Shown: positions 17,033-24,304 of the stretch, one piece after another
Position numbering within the stretch: position 1 is the first letter of the stretch
How the letters are laid out: each line of letters begins with the position of its first letter
Assembly: GCF_039537505.1 (NCBI RefSeq)
Contig: NZ_BAABAQ010000003.1
Location: forward strand, 434,001-498,000
Direction: 5' to 3'
DNA length: 64,000 nucleotides
Origin: Streptosporangium oxazolinicum
GTDB taxonomy: Bacteria; Actinomycetota; Actinomycetes; Streptosporangiales; Streptosporangiaceae
Program-made: the position numbers and the translations under genes
The notes under the pieces: generated by a model
The model's database searches: none
The model's input: the letters and a program-made list of their open reading frames with translations, nothing else
Told to the model about the DNA's origin: nothing

Positions 17033-20000
17033 TTAGCCGATCAGGTATTCCATGATCTTCTTGATGGTGGTGGCGCGTTCGGCGGGGCTGGCCACCTGCT
17101 CCAGGCCGAAGCCGAGGAACACGGTGTCCTTCGTCGAGACGGCCGCCGTCTTGTCGGCCTGGGCCCTGGTGAAGTCACCGGCGTTCGCCGGGCTGCCCGG
17201 GGGCGGTCCGGGGATCGCCCAGGCGCCGAGGCCGGACTCGAAGCCCTCGGCGGCGAGCTGGCCGCCGGTGGTGGTGATCCTGGTGTCGTCCACGAACGCG
17301 CCGACGCCGCCGGTGCCGGGGTCGGTCACGTAGCTGATCGACACCTCGACCTGCTGGCCCGCGTACGCGGACAGGTCGAAGGCCACCTGCTGCCAGCCGT
17401 CGGAGCTACCGGTGAAGGCGTTCCAGGAACCGCTCGTCCCGGTCGGCGTGCAGGGGTTGCCCGGCGTCAGGTAGCGCAGCAGCCACGGGTGCTCGTCCAG
17501 CAGGAAGCCGGCCTCGCACTCGGTCGGGACGTCGGTGGCGGTGCCGCCGTTGAGGTCGGGCAGGGTCGTCCAGTTGTCCTGGCCGACCGTGTGCGCCTCG
17601 ACGATGACGTTGTCGTAGCCCGGCTCGGTGTCGTAGGAGAGCTGGAACTGGAGCTTGGGCTGCTGCGCGGCGGGGACGGCCGCCAGGTCGATCGTGCGCG
17701 TCAGCCTCTTGTACGCGTCGTCGGTGTGCGGGCCCGCCACGTACCAGTCGCCCTCGGCCGGGTCGAACGGACCGGTCGCCCCGATGTAGTCGGCTACGGC
17801 CGAGCTCCTGAACTGCGGGAACTGCGCGGGTGGCAGCGTGTCGCTGGTCACCTGCAGGCTGCCCGCCTCGTCCAGCGGGTTGTCGGCGAGCGCCGGGCCG
17901 CCGAAGGTGCCGCTCGTGCCGTTCATCGCGGCACCGGAGCCGGTGAACCCGGTCGGCCCGACGCGCGGGTTGCGGCCGTAGACGCCGAGGTAGTACTGGG
18001 CGAAGTCGTCGGCGAGGATGAGGCACTCATCGAAGAACCCGGCCTGGCTGGTGATGACGCAGTCGGAGTCCGGGGCGCCGTCCAGGCCGTAGTAGATGCC
18101 GCCGAGGCTGGTACCGAAGAAGCCGAAGTATCCGGCGGTCTCCCCGGTGTAGAGCAGCTTGCCTCCCTCGTTGAGGTAGTCGCGGACGGAGATGGTCAGG
18201 TCCTGCTGCTGCCGCTTGACGTCCATGTCGGGAAGCGGGCCGAACGGGGTCTGGGTCTGCACGTCCTGGGCGTCCATCGCGAGCCGGTCGTCACCGAGGT
18301 ACCAGGCCACCGCCTTGAAGTGGCTGAGCACCCCGAGGTGGTGCGGCACGCCCTGGGCGTCGACGTCCCACGCCTCGGAGGAGTATCCGGCGGTCTGCAG
18401 CGCCTGCCTGTACTGCGCGATGTACTTCGGCGCGGTCACCGACGCCGGGTAGTCGGGGTTGAAGCCGGTGTAGTCCTCGTTCGCCACGACGAGCACCTTG
18501 GCGTTGGGCTTCTTCTCCAGCTTGTACGTGAAGTGCTCGCTCTCCACGGTCCCGGTGCCGGGCTTGTGGCCGGAGAACCAGACCTCGACCCTGTCCCCCG
18601 GTTTGGCGCCCTCGACCTTGGCGCGGTACTCGGCGAAGTACAGGTCGTTCTCGTCGCCGTACCGCTCGCCGCCGTCCCACTCCTTGAGGCCGCGCACGCT
18701 CACCGAGCCGCCGTTGATCCGGAAGTGCAGCTGCTTGGCCGACAGGGAGCGCCGCATGGTCACGGCCACCGGCTGCGGGTCGCCGTACGAGACGGTGAAG
18801 CTGTCGGGCCGGAAGTCGGGAACCGCGCGGTTCACCGGGGAGACCGGGGTGTCGGGGGTCTGCACGGACTTGGCGAGGTCGACCGCGAGCGGGACGTTCT
18901 TGGCGAACTCCGCCTGGATGAGGGCCTCGCTGTCGGGGAAGGTGAAGCCCGAGCCGCCCGCGCAGTCGGCGAGCGTCCACTCGTCGTCGGGGACGCTCTC
19001 GACCGCCACCTCGCAGGTGGTCATCTCCGGCGTGATCGTCAGTGCGTCGCGCTTGTTGGTCATGTGACCGTCGGTCTCGCCGTTGGTCGTGTAGAGCTCG
19101 GCGCCGATGTCGGGGTCGTAGCCGGGGACGGCGGGCGTCGCGTCGTCGCCGAGCAGCGCCTCGAAGATGAGGTCGTCGGGAGAGGGCGTGGCCTGCTGCC
19201 AGCCGACGCCGTACAGCAGGAGCTGGGCGGCCGAGTGGTAGTTGAGGATGTAGGTGAAGTCGATCTTCTTGGCGAGGGTATCGACGGCCATGGTCTCCGG
19301 CTCCGACTGCGCCCTCGGGCCCCGGTAGGTCTGGCTGGCCGGGTTGTCGGAGGAGCCCTCGTTGTCGTAGCCCCACTTGTAGTCGAAGTTACGGTTCAGG
19401 TCGACGCCGTCGGCGCTGGTGATCTGGCCGTCGCCGTTGTTGTCGCGGAGGTTCTTGCGCCACAGGCGGTTGCCGCTGGTGAAGCTGTAGTCGTAACCGT
19501 CGGGGTTGGCGACCGGGATGAACCAGAGCTCGACGGTGTCGACCAGCTGGGTGATCTCGGGGTTGGTGCCGTAGCCGTTCAGATAGTGGAGCAGGAGCCT
19601 CCGGTTCATCTCCGGGGTGATCCACTCACGGGCGTGCTGGGCGGACATGTAGAGCACGGCCTTGCGCGCCCCGTCCCTGAGCTGCCGCGCGTCCTTGGTC
19701 ACCTTGATCGCGGTGAGCGGCTGCCCCTTGACCGTGGTGCCGAGGTTGACGACCTTGGCGATGTTCGGCTTGGCGTTCGCCGCGTTGACGATCTGCTCGC
19801 GGATGCCCCCCGCGCCGCTGTACGGCTTGAAGACGCCGTCCCCCTTGGCCGCCTGCCTGCTGGCCGCCGCGGACCGCTGGGCCTTCAGGCCGAGGCCCGC
19901 CTTGCTGAGCTGCTCCGCCTGGGCCGCGCCGAGGATCGCCTCGACGCTGACCTTCTTGCCGTCCGCGGACTTGGTGAACCGCAGTTCCTCCCGGTCGACG

Positions 20001-20167
20001 CCCGACTTCAGCAGCGTGTCCAGCTGCTGCGGGGTGAGTTCGCCGACGTAGACGCGTACTCCGTCGTCGCCGGCGGGTGGATCGGGTACCGCCGCGGCGG
20101 GTGTGCTCACGACCAAGCCCAGGAGCAGGACCGCGATTGCGAGAATGGATAATCTCGCACGTTTCAT
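17033..20167 (-). CDS. Secreted M14-family zinc carboxypeptidase, multidomain
   Basis: 1044 residues. The start at 20167 has GGAGGT upstream and gives a Sec signal peptide (LSILAIAVLLLGLVV..AAA). After a propeptide-like region the M14 peptidase domain runs about 110-455: zinc ligands H178 and E181 in SAQHAREW, ILNYHS for the third ligand, LNRNFDYKWG for substrate binding, and ITPEMTTCE around the catalytic Glu. The long C-terminal part includes a GATase/Rossmann-like region (KVLVVANEDYTGFNP) and an immune-inhibitor-A-like end (GWQQVAFDLSAYAGQQVEVSISYVTDP). It probably degrades extracellular protein. Confidence 0.9.
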   Translation of the reverse strand: MKRARLSILAIAVLLLGLVVSTPAAAVPDPPAGDDGVRVYVGELTPQQLDTLLKSGVDREELRFTKSADGKKVSVEAILGAAQAEQLSKAGLGLKAQRSAAASRQAAKGDGVFKPYSGAGGIREQIVNAANAKPNIAKVVNLGTTVKGQPLTAIKVTKDARQLRDGARKAVLYMSAQHAREWITPEMNRRLLLHYLNGYGTNPEITQLVDTVELWFIPVANPDGYDYSFTSGNRLWRKNLRDNNGDGQITSADGVDLNRNFDYKWGYDNEGSSDNPASQTYRGPRAQSEPETMAVDTLAKKIDFTYILNYHSAAQLLLYGVGWQQATPSPDDLIFEALLGDDATPAVPGYDPDIGAELYTTNGETDGHMTNKRDALTITPEMTTCEVAVESVPDDEWTLADCAGGSGFTFPDSEALIQAEFAKNVPLAVDLAKSVQTPDTPVSPVNRAVPDFRPDSFTVSYGDPQPVAVTMRRSLSAKQLHFRINGGSVSVRGLKEWDGGERYGDENDLYFAEYRAKVEGAKPGDRVEVWFSGHKPGTGTVESEHFTYKLEKKPNAKVLVVANEDYTGFNPDYPASVTAPKYIAQYRQALQTAGYSSEAWDVDAQGVPHHLGVLSHFKAVAWYLGDDRLAMDAQDVQTQTPFGPLPDMDVKRQQQDLTISVRDYLNEGGKLLYTGETAGYFGFFGTSLGGIYYGLDGAPDSDCVITSQAGFFDECLILADDFAQYYLGVYGRNPRVGPTGFTGSGAAMNGTSGTFGGPALADNPLDEAGSLQVTSDTLPPAQFPQFRSSAVADYIGATGPFDPAEGDWYVAGPHTDDAYKRLTRTIDLAAVPAAQQPKLQFQLSYDTEPGYDNVIVEAHTVGQDNWTTLPDLNGGTATDVPTECEAGFLLDEHPWLLRYLTPGNPCTPTGTSGSWNAFTGSSDGWQQVAFDLSAYAGQQVEVSISYVTDPGTGGVGAFVDDTRITTTGGQLAAEGFESGLGAWAIPGPPPGSPANAGDFTRAQADKTAAVSTKDTVFLGFGLEQVASPAERATTIKKIMEYLIG

Positions 20168-20358
20168 TGCAACCTCCGTACATCCCCCGAGAGACAGGAA
20201 TGTCCGAAATCTGGGGGATAGACGGACCTGAGTCAACGTCAATCCTCGCCAGCTTTTCGCTCTGACCTGATGTGGTCAGCGCGAATCCAGGGCTTCCGAA
20301 ATCACGAAGGACGTGCGGGGCGCGGCCGAACGTCGTACCGAGGTCACGGTGGGGTCGT

Positions 20359-20802
20359 TCACGGTCGCATGGCACGTGTCGCCCGCTTGAGGTAATCGGT
20401 GACGGCGCGGTGGGCGTCGGCGTCGAGTTCCCTGCTGATGCCGTCGATGGCCATGATCGCGGGGCGCAGGAACTCAAGGGTGGCCTGATGTGCCGCCGGG
20501 GTGGCGGCGACGGTGACGCGGCGGCGGTCGTGGGGATGGCTGGAGCGCTCTACGTGGCCGGCGCGTTCGAGGCGGTCGATCAGCACGGTCACCGACGCCG
20601 ACCGGATCCCGAGTCGCGACGCGAGTTCGGCGGGCCCCATCGGCCCATATTGCTCCAGCAGTGACAGGGCGCCCATGTCGGTGGCGTTGACGCCGAGTTC
20701 GCGTGCGGCGCGGGCCGAGAGTTCACGCGCGGCGCCGATCAGGTGTTGTACCGCGATCGTGGCCTCCGTGAGTTCTGGCAGCTCCTGGTGCTGGTCGCCC
20801 AT
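20359..20802 (-). CDS. MarR-family transcription regulator
   Basis: 147 residues with the winged-helix MarR pattern: LLEQYGPMGPAELASRLGIRSASVTVLIDRLERAGHVERSSHPHDRRRVTV, where DRR is the wing. A GGAGG site precedes the start. It is divergent from the FAD monooxygenase gene, and a 13 bp palindrome lies between them, so autoregulation and control of the monooxygenase operon by a small ligand are likely. Confidence 0.92.
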   Translation of the reverse strand: MGDQHQELPELTEATIAVQHLIGAARELSARAARELGVNATDMGALSLLEQYGPMGPAELASRLGIRSASVTVLIDRLERAGHVERSSHPHDRRRVTVAATPAAHQATLEFLRPAIMAIDGISRELDADAHRAVTDYLKRATRAMRP

Positions 20803-20821
20803 GAACTTTTACCCTCCAATG

Positions 20822-20834
20822 TCTAGTTACTAGA
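20822..20834. promoter_or_regulatory. Palindromic MarR-type operator
   Basis: TCTAGT-T-ACTAGA is a perfect 6-1-6 palindrome in an AT-rich patch between the divergent marR and monooxygenase starts. It is 20 bp upstream of the regulator start codon, where it would overlap the regulator's promoter or leader. Confidence 0.65.
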
Positions 20835-20945
20835 TAAAACAACATATTGTGGGTCGAGGGTCACCCGATCCTTCGTCAAGTGTGGTCACCGGGGAAGTCC
20901 CGTCCCCGGCGACCCCCCAACCGCCCAAAGGACGTGTATCCGACG

Positions 20946-22184
20946 ATGCCCACACCCAGCATCCTCATCTCCGGAGCCAGCGTCTCGGGCCCCGCCCTGG
21001 CCCACTGGCTCAACGCGGCCGGTTGGAGCACGACCGTCGTCGAGCGTTTCGACGGTCTACGCGACGCCGGACAGAACGTCGACGTTCGAGGGGCGTCACG
21101 CGAGGTCGTACGCCGCATGGGCATCGAGGACGCCCTGTTCGCCACCGCCACCGGTGAGGAGGGCACCGAGATCGTCGACGACCGAGGGCGAACCGTCGCG
21201 TCCTTCCCGAGGAACGCCACCACCGTCGACGGCGCCACCGCCGAACTCGAAATCCTGCGCGGCGAACTCTCCCGCGTGATCTACGAGAGCACGCTGCCCG
21301 CCACGGAGTACGTCTTCGGTGACCAGATCACCGGACTCGACGACCGGGGCGATCGCGTCGACGTGACCTTCCGGCACGCCGCGCCGCGCTCCTTCGACAT
21401 CGTCGTCGTCGCCGAGGGCCTGACGTCACGGACGCGCTCGCTGGTCATGCCCGACGCGCGCATCAGGTACCTGGACCTCTATCTGGCGTATCTGACGATC
21501 CCCCGGACCGCCGAAGACAGTGACTGGTGGCGCTGGTACAACGCGCCCGGTCAACGCTCCGTGACCCTCCGGCCGGACAACTTCGGCACGATCCGGGCCA
21601 CTTTGGGCTTCATGTCGAATGTCCGTGGTCTTGAGGATCTCGACCAACGGGACCAAACCACCATTCTGCGCAAGACCTTCGCCGACGGCGGCTGGGAGAC
21701 CCCGCGCGTCCTCGACGGCCTCGACGACGCGCCCTACTACTTCGATGCCGTCGGGCAGGTCCGTATTCCCCGCTGGAGCAGGGGCCGCGTCGGGCTGGTC
21801 GGCGACGCCGCCTACTGCGCGGCCCCCTTGAGCGGCATGGGAACCAGCCTCGCCCTGGTCGGCGCGTACGTGCTCGCCGCAGAACTCGCCACCGCGTCGG
21901 ACCACGCGCGGGCTTTCGACCGCTTCGAGCGGAGGATGCGGCCCTATGTCGCCGGTGCGCAAAAACTCCCTCCCGGCACGCCGGGCATCGCCCATCCCCG
22001 CACCCGGGCCGGGGTCAGAACCCTGCGGACCCTCGCGAAGGCGGCCGGCAGTCCCCTGGCCCAGCGATTCGCCCTGGCCGACAAGATCAGCTCCCCACCG
22101 GCCGACAGGATCACCCTCCCCGATTTCCTTCCCGGCGGTAGCCGGCCCGGGACCGCCGACGCCATCGAAGGGGACATGGCATGA
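20946..22184 (+). CDS. FAD-dependent aromatic-hydroxylase-type monooxygenase
   Basis: 412 residues. The N-terminal FAD dinucleotide motif is ILISGASVSGPALAHWLNAAGW. A central segment VVVAEGLTSRTRSL takes the place of the DG motif, and the C-terminal GD motif is VGLVGDAAYCAAPLSGMGTSLAL. It belongs with TetX/PgaE-type flavoprotein hydroxylases. It hydroxylates or inactivates a small aromatic molecule using NAD(P)H and O2. It is coupled to the next gene by an ATGA overlap and is probably repressed by the divergent MarR protein. Confidence 0.9.
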   Translation: MPTPSILISGASVSGPALAHWLNAAGWSTTVVERFDGLRDAGQNVDVRGASREVVRRMGIEDALFATATGEEGTEIVDDRGRTVASFPRNATTVDGATAELEILRGELSRVIYESTLPATEYVFGDQITGLDDRGDRVDVTFRHAAPRSFDIVVVAEGLTSRTRSLVMPDARIRYLDLYLAYLTIPRTAEDSDWWRWYNAPGQRSVTLRPDNFGTIRATLGFMSNVRGLEDLDQRDQTTILRKTFADGGWETPRVLDGLDDAPYYFDAVGQVRIPRWSRGRVGLVGDAAYCAAPLSGMGTSLALVGAYVLAAELATASDHARAFDRFERRMRPYVAGAQKLPPGTPGIAHPRTRAGVRTLRTLAKAAGSPLAQRFALADKISSPPADRITLPDFLPGGSRPGTADAIEGDMA

Positions 22185-22903
22185 CCGGCGCGCGGGCGAT
22201 CGCCCGTGACCTGTGGTACCTGCCCACCTCGGCCAGCAACGCGTACCTGTGGCGCACGGCCACCGGCAGCCTCGTCGTCGTCGATCCGGGGCTGTACGGC
22301 GACGAGGCGACGGTTCTCGGCGCGATCGCCGAGCTCGGCGGCACGGCTCACGATGTGGAGTCCATTGTGCTCACGCACTTCCACAGCGACCACGCCGGCG
22401 CCGCGTCCGCGCTCGCCGAGGCAACGGGCGCTCAGGTGTGCGCCGGCTTTCGCGACGCGGCCGTGCTGCGTGGCGAGAGCCCCGCGCCGTCGCCGGACCT
22501 CACAGCGGCGGAACGGCCGATCTACGAGAGCATCGCCGCCGCCCATCCGGAGAACATGAGGGCACCCCGGTGCGAGGTCTCGGTGGAGCTCGAACACGGC
22601 GACGCCGTCGACGCCGGGGAATCCATGATCGTTCATGCTGTCGCGGGGCACACCTGGGGCAGCGTCGCCCTGCATCTGCCGCACTGCGCGGCGGTGCTGA
22701 CCGGCGATGTCGCGATCAACGGCCCCGGTGGGCGAACCACCCTGGGACCGTTCAACGTCGACAGGGATCGGGCTCGAAGGGCGCGGAGGCGACTCGCCGC
22801 GCTCGATCCGCGGATCGCCGGCCTCGGCCACGGCCCGCCCCTCCTGCGCGACGCCGGCGAGGCCCTGCGCGACGCCACCGACGTGTTCGCGGGCCCGTCA
22901 TGA
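22181..22903 (+). CDS. Metallo-beta-lactamase-fold hydrolase
   Basis: 240 residues with the HxHxDH motif (VLTHFHSDHAGAA), the second histidine in AVAGHTWGSVALHL, TGDVAINGP as the Asp ligand, and a final GLGHGPPL. This is the glyoxalase-II-like group. It overlaps the monooxygenase by ATGA, so the two are made together. It may hydrolyse the monooxygenase product or the inducing compound. Confidence 0.9.
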   Translation: MTGARAIARDLWYLPTSASNAYLWRTATGSLVVVDPGLYGDEATVLGAIAELGGTAHDVESIVLTHFHSDHAGAASALAEATGAQVCAGFRDAAVLRGESPAPSPDLTAAERPIYESIAAAHPENMRAPRCEVSVELEHGDAVDAGESMIVHAVAGHTWGSVALHLPHCAAVLTGDVAINGPGGRTTLGPFNVDRDRARRARRRLAALDPRIAGLGHGPPLLRDAGEALRDATDVFAGPS

Positions 22904-23030
22904 GAGACCCGGCACCACCCTCGGCGTGACCGGCCCCGCCGAGGGCGCCGCCCGCGCCCGATCCCCGGCCGGTTGGCTGCGCACCGGAGAACCCCTGACC
23001 GCGTCCTGGCGGCGACCGCTCGGAAACGCC

Positions 23031-23066
23031 GGGAGCCCCGGCCCGGCGAACCGGACCGGGACTCCC
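23031..23066. terminator. Hairpin between convergent operons
   Basis: A 16 bp stem with two mismatches around a CGAA loop (23031-23046 with 23051-23066), between the metallo-hydrolase gene (+) and the ThuA gene (-). Confidence 0.65.
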
Positions 23067-23116
23067 GTCACTGAGAACCGCTGAACCTCCGGGGCCGCTG
23101 TCGCGGTCCTGGCGGC

Positions 23117-24304
23117 CTATCTGCCGTAGACCTCCAGCTCCCACAGGGAGTAGCCGTACGGGGTCGCGCGCTGGGTGCCGTACATCCGTACGTAGCGGGC
23201 GCTCGTCGCGGTGAAGCTCACGTCGTCCACGCCGCCGTCACCGGTGGTCGTGGCGTGCACCTGCGACCAGGTCGTGCCGTTGGTCGAGGTCTCGATCCGG
23301 TACGCCCTGCCGTACGCGGCCTCCCAGTTCAGCCGGACCCGGCTGACCTGCCGGGCGGTGCCCAGGTCCACCGAGATCCACTGCGGGTCGGAGAACGCCG
23401 ACGACCAGCGCGTGCCGCCGTTGCCGTCCACCGCGTTGCCCCCGGCGAAACCGCCGTTCTCCGTGGAGGAGGTCGTCACCGGGCGTCCGGACGACAGCAG
23501 CACGACACCCGGGCTCGGCGTGGGAGTCGGGGTGGGCGTCGGGTTCGGGGTGGTGCCGCAGTTGCCCGCGACGACCCCGGCCGCGTAGCGGAGCCCGCCG
23601 TACAGGTGCGCCCGGAAGTTCGCCTCGCTGTAGGACGCGATGGTGTGACCGAGGCCGGTGTACCAGGACCGGCCGCCCGAGTACGTCTTGCACCAGGAGA
23701 TCGGGTGGTCGGCGCCCATCGACCCGCCGGAGTAGGTCGACTCGTCCAGCGTGGCGAGCACGCGGGCGGTGGAGCGGGGGTTGGTGCGGTAGTTGTACAG
23801 CTCGTCGGTGCGCACCCAGGCCGCCGGGAGGTGGGCCGTCGAGGGGTGCGTGCGGTCCTCCACCCGTACGGTCACCTGCTGGATGGCGGGGTGGGAGGCG
23901 AAGTAGGCGCCGACGAGGTTGCCGTACCAGGGCCAGTCGTACTCGGTGTCGGCCGCGGCGTGGACACCCACGTATCCGCCGCCGCCCCCGATGTAGGACT
24001 CGAACGCGGTCTGCTGCGCGGCGTTGAGCACGTCGCCGGTGGTCAGCAGGAAGACGACCGCCCGGTACTGGGCGAGGTTGGCGGTGGTGAAGGCCCCCGC
24101 GTCCTCGGTGGCGTCGACGGTGAAGCCGTTCTCGGTCGCCAGCCCGCGCAGCGCGGTGATACCCGCGGGGATGGCGTCGTGCCGGAACCCGGCCGTCTTG
24201 GAGAAGACCAGGACCTTGTACGCCGGATCAGCTGCCAAGGCTGGAGCCCCCAGACCAATCATGACGACGAACAACGCGGTGACAACCGCGATGACATTAC
24301 GCAC
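23117..24304 (-). CDS. Secreted ThuA-domain protein with C-terminal discoidin (F5/8C) module
   Basis: 395 residues. The GTG at 24302-24304 is chosen because GGAGGT lies 6 bases upstream and it gives a clean signal peptide (VIAVVTALFVVMIGLGAPALA). The ThuA-like domain (about 28-240) starts KVLVFSKTAGFRHDAIPAG and includes GGGGGYVGVHAAADTEYDWPWYG. A Pro/Thr linker follows, then a discoidin-type carbohydrate-binding module (VTTSSTENGGFAGGNAVDGN...WELEVYG). The start overlaps the end of the upstream dehydrogenase gene by 8 bases. Its C-terminal module is nearly the same in DNA as that gene's. Confidence 0.87.
   Translation of the reverse strand: MRNVIAVVTALFVVMIGLGAPALAADPAYKVLVFSKTAGFRHDAIPAGITALRGLATENGFTVDATEDAGAFTTANLAQYRAVVFLLTTGDVLNAAQQTAFESYIGGGGGYVGVHAAADTEYDWPWYGNLVGAYFASHPAIQQVTVRVEDRTHPSTAHLPAAWVRTDELYNYRTNPRSTARVLATLDESTYSGGSMGADHPISWCKTYSGGRSWYTGLGHTIASYSEANFRAHLYGGLRYAAGVVAGNCGTTPNPTPTPTPTPSPGVVLLSSGRPVTTSSTENGGFAGGNAVDGNGGTRWSSAFSDPQWISVDLGTARQVSRVRLNWEAAYGRAYRIETSTNGTTWSQVHATTTGDGGVDDVSFTATSARYVRMYGTQRATPYGYSLWELEVYGR

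Noticed and set aside
17489..20152. Very long open frame opposite the carboxypeptidase gene
   Set aside because: High-GC antisense openness; no domain, while the minus strand has a full M14 enzyme with signal peptide.
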